DNA of 64,000 nt from Hyphomicrobium_A sp963724945 (GTDB lineage: Bacteria > Pseudomonadota > Alphaproteobacteria > Rhizobiales > Hyphomicrobiaceae). Positions 36,227 through 45,865 of the stretch are shown piece after piece. A program made the translations under genes and the position numbers. The notes under the pieces were generated by a model. The model saw nothing but the letters and a program-made list of their open reading frames with translations, did no database searches and was not told the DNA's origin. The stretch spans positions 2,108,001 to 2,172,000 of the forward strand of contig CAVRWL010000003.1 of assembly GCA_963724945.1 (NCBI GenBank), written 5' to 3'. Numbering within the stretch: the stretch's first letter is position 1; each line of letters opens with the position of its first letter.

Positions 36227-37831
36227 CTAGAGCAAGGACATTTGCCGAGCGGCAAGCGCCCAGATCAATATGACACCGTTCGTCGCCATGTGCGCGGCTA
36301 TGGCATCGGTCAAGCGCCCCGTCCGGTAGGTGATCAGCGAATACGCGGCCCCCGCCACTGCCGCCTCGATCCATCGCTGGTGCATGACACCAAAGAGTAG
36401 GTTCACGGTCAGGAACGAGAACCACGTGAACCGCCCCTGAGGTATAGCGGTGAAATTACGATCGATCAGCGCTCTTTGAAGATAGCCGCGGAAGGCAAGC
36501 TCCTCCGCAATGGGTACGACCAGAACCATGCCAACCGCGCGGAACGTGAGCCACAATACACCCCATGCCGGCGGCAAGGTGTCGAGCCACGTTGCAAGCG
36601 ACGTATCACTCGCCACCGGATTGGTCGCGGCCCAACCCAAGCCGATGACGAGGCCGATGGCGATGGAGAGTGTTGCAACGGATGCGAATAGGTTGAGATA
36701 CGCGCGCCGAAAAAGCCAAAGCACTGCGAGGCCGCCGGCGACCTTCAGCCCGTAGAACCAGCGGTCATATGGCGCAAACAACGATGCCACCACGCTTGCC
36801 GCCATCAGGATGGCGAACGGCGCCAGAAAGGCAACTTGAGGCTCCTGGAGCAATCGTGATTGCGCGCGTTGCTCTGCCGCTCGCAATTGCTGGAAGAAAG
36901 CCAGCTTCTGCGAAAGAGCCATGGTGGATATGGCAACCGTCAGAAATGCGAGCCATCCAGCCTGCGAATGGAATCCGTCGAGCGCGATGATCGGAGAGGC
37001 ATGGGCGCCGATGCTGACGAGCGCGGCGATGCGCACACAATTTAGCAGCCAGACTGCAACAACGCCGATCGGAAAGAGCAATAGTGCGTGCGGAAACCGC
37101 AGGCGCTCGCGCATGAACAAGCAGTAGACGGCGAGAAAAGACGCGACCAGGCCAATGCCTTCGTAACCCGAGCATTCGTTCAGGATGAGAACATTGAAGC
37201 CATCCGCGCCGAGCAGCTTGCGGTGAGCATCAAGCACCACATTCGTCTCGTAAAGCGAAAGAATAGCGTGCGCCATGTGCAATGTCGTGCCGGAGAGCAT
37301 GCTCCATCCCGCAAGCGACAGCCGCCCCATGAGCACGATGAAGGCGGCGCTGATCAGCGCCAGCGCAACTCTAGCCGGCATCCCATCGATCAGAGAGCGC
37401 CAGAACGACAGCGGGGCAGCAACCAGCAAAAGCGACAGGCCCGTCACCAACAGCAAGGTGCAGTAGCCCGCAAATGCGATCCACGGCGGATGATCGGCGC
37501 CGGCGGCAATGGCGGAAAAGCCTAGGGTCGCGATCAGCAGCGCTGCAAACAGCGCGATGTTTAGGAGCACGCTCGCGCGCCAATTATGCGTTTGCGTGGT
37601 GCGCTCCCAGGCTCGGGCGATCGTTGCGCGGTCGGGCCAGGTGAGCACGGCAAGAACAATGATGGCGAGCAGACCCGTCTGCGCCGCCAGTTTGGCGTAG
37701 GTAACCGGATTGGCCCAGTCGACGAGTGCCGTCGGAAAGTTGAACGCGAACGAGGTGACGAAGACCTCGACGCACGCGAGGGCGCAAAAGGCGAACAGCC
37801 TCCAGACAGGGCCGGGTCTGGCGGGGCCCAT
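36227..37831 (-). CDS. xrtE: Exosortase E/CPBP intramembrane protease fusion
   Basis: A 534-residue protein with about 14 membrane helices. The N-terminal half is an exosortase, a membrane transpeptidase-like cysteine enzyme, with all three catalytic positions: C220 in LNECSGYEGIGL, R267 in LNCVRIAAL and H288 in DGFHSQAGW. The C-terminal third is a CPBP (CAAX-like) protease with E443-E444-x3-R448 in IAEELAFRGYL, H484 in GVMHQRW and H514/N518 in AAHMATNGV. This fusion defines exosortase E, which pairs with VPEID-CTERM substrates; one such substrate is at 33149-33355. It probably cleaves the sorting signal at the inner membrane. It converges with manC and is divergent from a secreted glycosidase gene. 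Confidence 0.88.
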   Translation of the reverse strand: MGPARPGPVWRLFAFCALACVEVFVTSFAFNFPTALVDWANPVTYAKLAAQTGLLAIIVLAVLTWPDRATIARAWERTTQTHNWRASVLLNIALFAALLIATLGFSAIAAGADHPPWIAFAGYCTLLLVTGLSLLLVAAPLSFWRSLIDGMPARVALALISAAFIVLMGRLSLAGWSMLSGTTLHMAHAILSLYETNVVLDAHRKLLGADGFNVLILNECSGYEGIGLVASFLAVYCLFMRERLRFPHALLLFPIGVVAVWLLNCVRIAALVSIGAHASPIIALDGFHSQAGWLAFLTVAISTMALSQKLAFFQQLRAAEQRAQSRLLQEPQVAFLAPFAILMAASVVASLFAPYDRWFYGLKVAGGLAVLWLFRRAYLNLFASVATLSIAIGLVIGLGWAATNPVASDTSLATWLDTLPPAWGVLWLTFRAVGMVLVVPIAEELAFRGYLQRALIDRNFTAIPQGRFTWFSFLTVNLLFGVMHQRWIEAAVAGAAYSLITYRTGRLTDAIAAHMATNGVILIWALAARQMSLL

Positions 37832-38179
37832 CGTTGCTTGAATTCGTGTGCTCAGAACGTGCTCCCGACGCTCACCGAGAATGCCGCAAGAGTAGACAGG
37901 GTGCTGACGGCGACGGGCAATAAGACCTTATGGCGTGGGGCGGCGCGCGGTCATCGACCGCGCGAGAGGTTGGACCGAATATGGGTACGTCTTTCGGCGT
38001 ATGAGCGCCCAAATCTGCCCCCGGTTGGTGCCTCTCGACGGGCGCGCCCCCATACTTATTCATCGCTGTTCGCGCCGGCTTCGCCTGGCGCATCGTCTTG
38101 GCAAGGAACCTGAATTGGATAGGGCGCGAAGGTATTTCTCACAGGTCACCGCGGCGCCCCTTCATAGAGGCGGACGCAC
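37832..38179. other. Divergent promoter region, exosortase E and glycosidase
   Basis: 348 bases between two divergently transcribed genes, so it should hold both promoters. I see no gene and could not assign -35/-10 boxes or an operator. Confidence 0.45.
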
Positions 38180-39661
38180 ATGCTTGTGAGGGATCCGATT
38201 CAAGCCGCGGCGCGCGTAGCGCTGATTTGCCTTTCCACCCTTGTCGCTCCCGCCGTGAAGGCAGAGATCATCTGGGGCGTGAATGGGCACCCGCTCGTCA
38301 ATTATCCCGGGGTTTCGTTCGAACAGCAGCTCGACTACGTGCGCGAGCTCGGAATGAAGTCCTATCGGGTCAACGTGAGCGAGCTGAGCCAGATCGAGCC
38401 TTTGCACCGTCTGGTCGATCTGGCCGCCGCCCGCGGCATCACCATTCTGCCGGTACTCACGCCCGGGCTCGACCTCGACCATGAGACGCCGGAAGCGTTG
38501 CGGCACAAGGCCTACGATTTTGCATTCACGCTGGTCTCGAGCTTCAAGGGGCAGATTCCGGTGTGGGAGCTCGGCAATGAGCTCGAGAACCACGCCATCG
38601 TGAAACCCTGCGAAATGCTCGACAACGGAACCCAGTACAACTGCTCTTGGGGACCTGCCGGCGGAGTTTCGGCCCTAGAATATTTTGGTCCGAGATGGAG
38701 CAAGGTCAGCGCGGTGCTCAAGGGATTGAGCGAAGGCACCCATGCCGCCGACCCGAACGTCCGTCGCGCGATCGGGAGCGCCGGCTGGGGACATGTCGGC
38801 ATGTTCGAACGACTGAAGGCGGATGGCATCGATTGGGACATTTCCGTTTGGCACATGTACGGCCAGGATCCGGAGTGGGCCTTCAAGCTGTTGGCGCAAT
38901 ATGGCCGGCCAATTTGGGTCACCGAGTTCAACAATCCCGAGGGCAGCGTGCAAGGCGAGGAGCGGCAGGCTCAGGGATTGCGGCGGGCCATGGCGCGCCT
39001 CAGCGAGCTGCAAGCGCGCTACCACGTGGAAGCCGCGCAGATCTACGAGCTCTTGGATGAGGCCTATTGGGGCGAAAGCTTCGAGGCTCACATGGGGCTC
39101 GTCGGCCTGGAGAGAACGGAGGCTGGCGGATGGAGGGCGGGCAAACGCAAGCCGGCCTTCGAGGCGGTCAAGGAACAGATTCGCGCAAGCAGCAGCCACG
39201 CAATCTCTCCAGCGAGGAATTGCTCCCTGTACGATCTCAGCGCCTCTTCCTCCGCCGCACGTTCAGTCGTCAGCTATGCCTATTGCCTGGTGCTGGACCG
39301 CGCGCCGGACGGGGGCGGAGTGCAAAGCTACGCCCCGCGCCTCGAGGGTGACATGACGGTGCGCCAGTTCTTGCTGGAACTCCTGAATAGCGACGAGTTC
39401 GTCAAGCTGCACAAGGCAGGAGACCTGTCGGAAGTCGATTACGCCGCCCTGCTTTACCGGGTGCTTCTCAATCGAGAGCCGCACGTTGCGGAGCTGAAGG
39501 GACTTCTTCCGTCAAATTCGCCTGCATCGTGGCGGGTGCAGCTCCAGAGCGAATTGCTCGCTTCCCCGGAATTTCGCAGCCTTCACCCCGACTTGTTCCC
39601 GTCGGGCCGGCAGGCCGCCATCGAAGGATCGAGTGGAAGCGATGGCGCCCTCCGACAGTGA
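38180..39661 (+). CDS. Secreted glycoside hydrolase with C-terminal DUF4214 domain
   Basis: A 493-residue exported protein; the start has GAGG nine bases upstream. The signal peptide ends near VAPAVKA. Residues 28-330 form a TIM-barrel glycosidase of the clan A type: the acid/base E134 in VWELGNELE and the nucleophile E249 in PIWVTEFNNPEG are in the expected places, and WHMYGQD and YELLDEAYWG line the cleft. Residues about 345-470 form a DUF4214 domain (VVSYAYCLVLDRAPDGGG, FLLELLNSDEFVKLH, ALLYRVLLNREP). It likely trims or edits the exopolysaccharide, as EPS-locus glycosidases do. The exact GH family is uncertain (GH5/GH39-like). Confidence 0.78.
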   Translation: MLVRDPIQAAARVALICLSTLVAPAVKAEIIWGVNGHPLVNYPGVSFEQQLDYVRELGMKSYRVNVSELSQIEPLHRLVDLAAARGITILPVLTPGLDLDHETPEALRHKAYDFAFTLVSSFKGQIPVWELGNELENHAIVKPCEMLDNGTQYNCSWGPAGGVSALEYFGPRWSKVSAVLKGLSEGTHAADPNVRRAIGSAGWGHVGMFERLKADGIDWDISVWHMYGQDPEWAFKLLAQYGRPIWVTEFNNPEGSVQGEERQAQGLRRAMARLSELQARYHVEAAQIYELLDEAYWGESFEAHMGLVGLERTEAGGWRAGKRKPAFEAVKEQIRASSSHAISPARNCSLYDLSASSSAARSVVSYAYCLVLDRAPDGGGVQSYAPRLEGDMTVRQFLLELLNSDEFVKLHKAGDLSEVDYAALLYRVLLNREPHVAELKGLLPSNSPASWRVQLQSELLASPEFRSLHPDLFPSGRQAAIEGSSGSDGALRQ

Positions 39662-39890
39662 TTGCAACGAGAGGGTCGTGATGGAGTGTCGAAGGCGATC
39701 CTCGACAAGCCGACCCGCAGGCCGCCGATCTAATCATTTTTCTGCGCGAGCCACGAGCACTTACGTCCTTTGATGTCGTTGCGGGTCTACCCGTTTTTGG
39801 CGCCCAATATGCCTTCGGCAGGAGGAGCTTCGATTACGGAGATGGGCTTGGCGCCCGGGTCGCGCTCTCATCTCAACCTCGGAATCCGTT

Positions 39891-41348
39891 ATGGAAATAT
39901 CGTTCGCTGGTCTGCTGGTCTGTGCCGTCATTTTCCTCATCTCGCACAGATACGAGTTCCCACTCGTCGTAGCCCTCATCACGTCATGCGCGTTTGGCGC
40001 AACGGCTGTCGTCAATCTGCCGTCGTTGGGCGGAGCATCCCCTCTCGTGTATGTGGTCTTCGCCGCGGCTCTGATCGCCTACGCCTTCTTGCTGCGCAAC
40101 AGTCTGCGCAACCTGACAGCCGTGTGCTTTGGCGAGCCTGTTGCGGGCGGCGTCATGCTGCTGGCCATCTACGCGATCGCTGGCGCCGCGCTGCTGCCGC
40201 GATTATTCGCTGGTGAGATCACCGTGTTCGTACCGCAGCGCCAGGGGGGAGACGGCGCCATCGTCGAGGTCCTGCTGTCGCCTGTCGGCGGCAATATCAC
40301 TCAGCTTAGCTACCTCTTGGTTGGCATCTTGACCTTCTTTGCGCTTTTGTTGCTGCGATCGCCGCGAAAGTTGATAGGGGCCGTCAAGCACGGGCTTTTT
40401 GCCTGGGCGGCGGTTCATATTGCGCTTGGCTATCTCGACCTTCTGGGCAGGCTCGCAGGAGCAGGCGATGTGCTCGCTCCAATACGAACAGCCTCTTATG
40501 CAATGCTAGCCAGCGACAGCGTTGCTGGATTTGCCAGGGTGGCAGGTGCGTTCTCCGAAGCGTCGGCTTTCGGGGCGATGACCGTCTCGGTGCTGGCATT
40601 CGCATTCAGCTATTGGAAGGGCACGGGGAATCGGTTCGCTCTTGCCCTGTTGCTGCTTGCGCTTCCTCTGCTCGTGCTCTCGACATCATCGACAGCGTAC
40701 GTAGCGGGTCTGCTGCTTGTCGTTTACCTGTCTGTCTCTCTTCTCGGCTCCGTGGTCGCAAACCGGCTCCGGACGCAGGACGTGCTGATACTCACGTTCG
40801 CAATCGGACTAATCGCGATGCTGATCGGGATCGAACTCCACAATGCGAGCGCCCTTGACCCGCTCTCGCACCTCTTTGATGCCATGCTGTGGAACAAGGC
40901 ATCCTCTGGCTCGGCGGCCGAGCGTGCCTATTGGAATTGGACCAGCCTGCAATCGGTCGCCGACACGATGGGGTTGGGTGTCGGGCTCGGCAGCTCGCGC
41001 GCATCCAGTTGGGTCATCGCCGTCATCTCGCAATTGGGAGTCCCTGGCGCTCTTCTTCTGGCTGCGCTCACGGGATACATCGCAAGAGGGCCGGGTCAGT
41101 CCGCGCGCCGCGAGGACGACGGGGAGCGCGCGGTCGCCGCCAGCGCCCGCGCAGCCTGTCTAGCGGCGCTGTTGACCGCCACGGTCAGCGGAAGCGAAGC
41201 TAACCCAGGCATGCTTTACTTCATCACGCTCGCAGCGACGGTTAGCTTTCGTCAGCTAGCAAGGCGCGGGCTGCGTGCTTCCAGAGATGCTTTCCAAGAC
41301 GACGTTAGACCCAAGGACTGGGAGCCTCTCCCCGTGCCGCAAGCATGA
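39891..41348 (+). CDS. Wzy/O-antigen-ligase-like EPS polymerase
   Basis: A 485-residue membrane protein with about 11-12 helices and a large periplasmic loop (about residues 315-365, containing NKASSGSAAERAYWNWTSLQ) before the last helices. This layout is typical of Wzy and O-antigen-ligase-type enzymes. It should join repeat units at the periplasmic face. Its stop overlaps the start of the next glycosyltransferase (ATGA at 41345-41348). The low conservation of this family makes the exact reaction an inference from topology and context. Confidence 0.72.
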   Translation: MEISFAGLLVCAVIFLISHRYEFPLVVALITSCAFGATAVVNLPSLGGASPLVYVVFAAALIAYAFLLRNSLRNLTAVCFGEPVAGGVMLLAIYAIAGAALLPRLFAGEITVFVPQRQGGDGAIVEVLLSPVGGNITQLSYLLVGILTFFALLLLRSPRKLIGAVKHGLFAWAAVHIALGYLDLLGRLAGAGDVLAPIRTASYAMLASDSVAGFARVAGAFSEASAFGAMTVSVLAFAFSYWKGTGNRFALALLLLALPLLVLSTSSTAYVAGLLLVVYLSVSLLGSVVANRLRTQDVLILTFAIGLIAMLIGIELHNASALDPLSHLFDAMLWNKASSGSAAERAYWNWTSLQSVADTMGLGVGLGSSRASSWVIAVISQLGVPGALLLAALTGYIARGPGQSARREDDGERAVAASARAACLAALLTATVSGSEANPGMLYFITLAATVSFRQLARRGLRASRDAFQDDVRPKDWEPLPVPQA

Positions 41349-42580
41349 CGGCCCGTGCCTGGACCATCAATGGGCGCTTCCTCACCCAGAAGATGACGGG
41401 CGTGCAACGCTACGCGCGCGAGATAGTAGGCGCGCTGGATCAGCTCGTTGCGGAAGGACATCCGCTTGCGCGCGGACTGGAAATCGAAGTCGTTTGCCCA
41501 AATGGCGCGGTCAACGATCTTGATCTGCGGCGGATAACGGTGCGTGCCGCTGGCCGGACCCGCGATTACCTTTGGGAGAATGTCGAGCTTCCCCTTGCCG
41601 CTCGCGGCCCGATCCTGAGCTTGTGCAATGCAGGTCCGTTGCTGGCGAGAAGGCATATCGTCTGCATTCATGACGTGAACATCTATCTTGCGCCCTCTAG
41701 TTATTCCCGGAAATTCCGCGCGCTATATCGCGTGGTATTGCCGGTGCTGGGGAGGACAGCGGCGCGGGTGACGACCGTATCTCAATTCTCGGCGGACCAA
41801 ATATCCAAGTTTGGCGTCGCGGCTTCGAGCAAGATCAGTGTTGTGCCGAACGGCCGGGAGCACGCGCTGCGCTGGCGTCCGAGCCATTCCGCCGCCACAC
41901 GCTCGGCCGCGGGCGAGAACGTCATCGTCGCTGTTGGCTCGCCGGCTCCGCATAAGAACTTGGGCATGCTGCTCAGCCTCGCCGGTCAGTTGAGATCGGC
42001 GGGGCTGAGGCTGGCGATTGTCGGCGCGCTCGACCCCAGTGTTTTTCGCTCTCACGAATTAGGGATTGCCGAGCCCGGCGTCGTCTGGCTCGGCCGGTTG
42101 TCGGATGATGAGATCGCCGCGTTGCTCGGAAACTGCCTGTGCCTTGCCATGCCATCGTTTACGGAGGGTTTCGGCTTGCCTGCGCTGGAGGCCATGAGCG
42201 TCGGGTGTCCGGTAGTGGTATCCAACTGCGCAAGCTTGCCGGAAATCTGCACAGATGCCGCGCTCTACGCCTCCGCGGCGGAGCCGCAGCAATGGCTTGC
42301 GCGGTTCCTTGAACTGCGACGCGCTCCCAAACTCCGGGCCGAGATGATCAGTCGCGGGCGGAAGGCATCCTTGAAATTCAGCTGGACGGCCTCGGCAGAG
42401 CGCTACCTTGAGCTGTTCGCTGAAATCGACGGGGTGAGCACTGATCGCGGTCGCGGACCGGGACGCTCCGCATCGAGGCCGCTCGCGCCTGCGTTCTTAG
42501 AGACGACGTATGTGCCTGAAGCGGCACGCGCCGCGCGATGGTTGGAGGAGGCTGGTAACACCGGTGAGCATAATCACTGA
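41345..42580 (+). CDS. Glycosyltransferase family 4, first of a tandem pair
   Basis: A 411-residue GT-B enzyme. The N-terminus WTINGRFLTQKMTGVQRYARE is typical of EPS GT4 enzymes. The donor domain has VIVAVGSPAPHKNLGMLLSL, LAIVGALDPSV, VVWLGRLSDDEIAALL and the E-x7-E pair in PSFTEGFGLPALEAMSVGCPVVVSN. It overlaps the Wzy-like gene upstream, and its end overlaps the GTG start of the next gene, a diverged copy of itself. The donor sugar is unknown. Confidence 0.85.
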   Translation: MTARAWTINGRFLTQKMTGVQRYAREIVGALDQLVAEGHPLARGLEIEVVCPNGAVNDLDLRRITVRAAGRTRDYLWENVELPLAARGPILSLCNAGPLLARRHIVCIHDVNIYLAPSSYSRKFRALYRVVLPVLGRTAARVTTVSQFSADQISKFGVAASSKISVVPNGREHALRWRPSHSAATRSAAGENVIVAVGSPAPHKNLGMLLSLAGQLRSAGLRLAIVGALDPSVFRSHELGIAEPGVVWLGRLSDDEIAALLGNCLCLAMPSFTEGFGLPALEAMSVGCPVVVSNCASLPEICTDAALYASAAEPQQWLARFLELRRAPKLRAEMISRGRKASLKFSWTASAERYLELFAEIDGVSTDRGRGPGRSASRPLAPAFLETTYVPEAARAARWLEEAGNTGEHNH

Positions 42581-43818
42581 TGATGTCTGGAATGGTCGAA
42601 CTTCGCAGGAACCCGTATGGCTCCGCGACGGTAGAGATTTGGGCAAGGTGGGCCAGAGCGCGCTGAGCAAGGCAGGTCGAGATCTGACCCGCGCCAAACG
42701 GCGATGGGCGATCAACGGAGACTTCTTCACTCTGCGCCGCAACGGCGTCTCGCGCTATGCGAGAGAGGTGACGCGTCAACTCGATGCGCTTGTCGGTGAG
42801 CGGCACCCATTGACGCGCGACCTCGAATTGACACTGATTGCTCCGAGGAAGCCGGACACGGATCTAGCGAACATCCCCGTTCGCGTCGTCAGGGAATTTG
42901 CATATCCGCGTCTGCCGCAATTCTGGGTGCAAGTGCAGCTGCCCCGTCATGTCGACGGCGGCTTGCTTAGCTTTTGCAACCTCGCACCTGTCGCCTGCCG
43001 GCGCCACATCGTTTGCGTGCACGATCTGCTCACCAAGCTTCGGCCGGAAAGCTATAGCCGGCTATTCCGCTTGGCGCATGCGGTGATCTTGCCCCTGCTC
43101 GGCCGCTGGGCGGCCCGTGTTACGACCGTCTCTGAGCTGTCGCGTCAGCTTCTCATCGCACACGGCGTTGTGCCGGAACGCAAGTTGGTCCTCGCCTATA
43201 ACGGAGGCGATCATGCCAAGCGCTGGAATGGCGACCAATCCCTTCTCGACGCCAGAACGGGCCGTCCGTTCGTGTTTTGTCAGGGACGACCGGAGAAATA
43301 CAGAAAATCCCGAGCTGCTGATGCGGCTCGCGCCGCTGCTCGATCGGATCGGATTGGATCTTTGGGTTGCGGGCGATTTATCCGCATCCCACTTCGAGGT
43401 GGATCGGGAAGGCGCCTTGCGCAACGTTCGCTTTCTGGGGCGCATAGTCGACGCCGATCTGGCACATGCGTTCCACAATGCGGTTTGCTTCCTCTTCCCC
43501 TCCCGTAGCGAGGGTTTCGGACTGCCGGCGATAGAGGCCATGACGTGCGGCTGTCCGGTCGTAGCCTCGACGTCGCCCTGCATCCCGGAGATTTGCGGTG
43601 ATGGCGCGCTCTACGCGGATCCTGACGACGTAGCAGCCTGGCTATCATGCGTGAAGGCGCTCACGCAGGACAGCGCGACGCGTCAACGCCAGATAAGAAA
43701 TGGCTACGCACAAGCTGAGCGCTATTCCTGGCGCGCGACCGCAGAGCGGTATCTGTCGTTGATGGCGGAGGTGGACGCTGAAGCGGACGCTGCCGCCGCG
43801 CCCAAGATCAGGAGCTAG
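42564..43818 (+). pseudogene. Glycosyltransferase family 4, second of the pair, frameshifted
   Basis: A paralogue of the preceding gene (AINGDFFTLRRNGVSRYARE, LVGERHPLTRDLEL). The start is a GTG at 42564 with GGAGGAGG upstream. The first frame runs to CQGRPEKYRK at about 43306; removing one A from the run of four at 43304-43307 lets it continue as NPELLMRLAPLLDRIGLDLW. It then runs through VRFLGRIVDADLAHAF and the E-x7-E region SRSEGFGLPAIEAMTCGCP to the stop at 43818. Both halves are well conserved, so a sequencing error is likely. It ends the plus-strand EPS operon. Confidence 0.78.
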
Positions 43819-44047
43819 GACCTCGCGTGCGATGCAGCTGGGCTCGCAAGTGGCCAGACGGTAGCCCATTGAGGTCGCCCCGAGGGTCTGCGCTGTGTCC
43901 GGGCGCTTCGTGCCCCCAATGCACATACGGAGGTCGCGAAAGGCCTTCGCGGACCGGGAAATCGGGTATCCCCATTGGACCGTCTAGTCTCCATCCAACT
44001 CGCCGACTTACCCTTGTTGCCTTGTTTGTCACAGAAGGATCGCACAT

Positions 44048-44251
44048 TTGAAGACAACAGCCCTAAAGCGGATCGGCCTCTATACCTTCCTCGCGATCTT
44101 GTACCTAGTCTCCACAGTGCCCGTGGGTTTGTTTCTCTACAGCCTAAAAACCGACGCCGGTTTCGACATCTTTAGCCCAGGCGGATACCACGCTTACGTT
44201 CAATGCCTTGGTAATTCGTTTCGACTGAAAAATGTAGTGGCCGCAAACTAG
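44048..44251 (+). CDS. Small one-helix membrane protein
   Basis: A 67-residue frame from a TTG. Residues about 9-31 form a membrane helix (IGLYTFLAILYLVSTVPVGLFLYSL) after a short basic start (KTTALKR); the rest is a polar tail with one Cys. No family recognised. The helix and basic start give it a protein-like look, but the TTG start and lack of conservation data keep it tentative. Confidence 0.35.
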   Translation: MKTTALKRIGLYTFLAILYLVSTVPVGLFLYSLKTDAGFDIFSPGGYHAYVQCLGNSFRLKNVVAAN

Positions 44252-44345
44252 TCGTTCGAGGCGCATGGCCTGATCGGGGCCCCGTTCGCGTGCCTAAGAT
44301 GCGCGAGGCCGTCGCCAACCTTATCGTGAAGCACAGGGGGCGCAG

Positions 44346-44870
44346 ATGATAGGAGCTGTGCACAACTGGGAGTCTTACATTCTTACCGCACCGATCCCGG
44401 AGCGTTCGGTCACGTCGGCAATTCGCGAGAGCGCAAACGGTCAGAGGCCCTGCGTTATACTGCTCCAGTGGATCGTCGACGGTGTCCCGGTCCTGGTGGG
44501 GCGCGCTGGCGGCTCCTTCAACGGCCAATTGACGACCAAGGCCACCATGCTGAGCGACGCCGAGCTGGAGAAGGCCACCTTCACCGAGGTCGGTGCCGCA
44601 ACGGCCGATGCTCTGATGTGGCTTGAGTTGCCCTGGGTCGGCGATCACTCGCTCTACATCGTCGAGATCGAGACCGACCAGAAGCCGTCGAAGGGTTATA
44701 TGCAGGAGCGCCTAGCGCGGGTATGGGACAATCTGAAGCCAAAGCGTTGGGATCGCGTGCTCATGATCGGCGATATGAGCAACAAGCTCGACGGCGTGGT
44801 GGTATGGGCGATGAACGTGGTCGGCACCAAAACGCTCGCGGATATGCGCCGGGAGATGACGACATACTGA
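44346..44870 (+). CDS. Hypothetical cytoplasmic protein
   Basis: A 174-residue protein with AGGGGG about six bases before the ATG. It alternates strands and helices (CVILLQWIVDGVPVLVG, HSLYIVEIETDQ, RWDRVLMIGDMSNKLDGVVVW) and has no signal peptide. No family is recognised and nothing around it suggests a role. The balanced composition and good ribosome-binding site make it a likely real gene. Confidence 0.55.
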   Translation: MIGAVHNWESYILTAPIPERSVTSAIRESANGQRPCVILLQWIVDGVPVLVGRAGGSFNGQLTTKATMLSDAELEKATFTEVGAATADALMWLELPWVGDHSLYIVEIETDQKPSKGYMQERLARVWDNLKPKRWDRVLMIGDMSNKLDGVVVWAMNVVGTKTLADMRREMTTY

Positions 44871-45199
44871 TCTCATACCGTCCTTCTCGGTGTGTTCTGC
44901 CCGCGACCGAAGCGCGGGGGCGGGTCGACACTGCGCTGGGGACGACAAACGGCGTCCGCATAGGCGGCGGCGCGACGGTTCGCTGTGGAGATATCGACGG
45001 AAAGCGTTGATCTCGGGGGGCGAGCAGCAGTAGAGCCGCTAGTACAACATTTTCTGTGCGGAACTTCGTTCCTGACACTTCGGTCTGGCCGGCTCGAGGC
45101 ATTGGTTAGCTCTGATCGTGCCGTCTCTATAGCCGAGGGGGTTGGGATTCTTCGGGTGTGCATTGCCCAACGCTGTAAGGGGAGCCGGCTCGGAGCATC
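44871..45199. other. Intergenic region, nothing recognised
   Basis: 329 bases between two plus-strand hypothetical genes. Overlapping short frames on both strands have no protein-like character. It should hold the promoter of the secreted Cys protein. Confidence 0.45.
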
Positions 45200-45679
45200 A
45201 TGAAATTGTTTTTTGCCGCTGTGATGGTAGCGCTTCCAATCTCGATCACAACAAGCACTTGGGCTTCTCAGCCAGGGACGCGTGCCGAGTCGGAGCAAGC
45301 CAGTGGCGCGGCCGGTCAAAATCCGTTAGCGCCGCCGGGTACACCTACCGACCCGGACTCCTACACCTTCAGAGCATACGGAAATCCGCCAGCGCCGCCA
45401 GATACTCCTCCCGAGCCGAAGCCCCACCTATCGTTTGGAGCAAACTTAAAGCAATGGATGGAGTCCCTCGCGCCAACGGGCAAGACGCTGTCTGAGCAAT
45501 GCAAGGCAATTCGGGCTGAAGCAATCAAGTGCTTGAGGGAGGCGGAAGCAAAGGAGGAGTGGTCGTATGCCTGCAAGCCGCACGTCGATAAGTACGTTAA
45601 GCGCTGCAAGCAGCGCAGGCCCAAAGTAAACTGGCTCAATCCGGCAGATCCCGGGGGTGGAAATGCTCTGCTGATATGA
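45200..45679 (+). CDS. Secreted small protein with paired-cysteine helices
   Basis: A 159-residue exported protein. The signal peptide spans about 1-23 (ending STWAS). A proline-rich linker follows with a repeated APPGTP/APPDTPPEP theme. The C-terminal domain has four cysteines in two helices, C101-x9-C111 and C125-x10-C136, which resembles the coiled-coil-helix layout of twin-CX9C proteins, although the second spacing is one residue longer. The cysteines probably form two disulfides in the periplasm. No family name or function can be given. Confidence 0.6.
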   Translation: MKLFFAAVMVALPISITTSTWASQPGTRAESEQASGAAGQNPLAPPGTPTDPDSYTFRAYGNPPAPPDTPPEPKPHLSFGANLKQWMESLAPTGKTLSEQCKAIRAEAIKCLREAEAKEEWSYACKPHVDKYVKRCKQRRPKVNWLNPADPGGGNALLI

Positions 45680-45865
45680 TCGGAGCGGCCACTAAGCTTG
45701 CACCACAAGAGTCGCCGCTGATCGAGGACGGCGTGCCGCTGGCGACAATAGCGGAGTCGCACAGCGGCATGAGGGCGTGTTGCTCAAGTTGAGGGTGGCG
45801 TAGTCGTACTCGAGACCGAGAACGATGTTCGACCAGCATCGGATCTCTGTTGGGGACGAGGCTAT

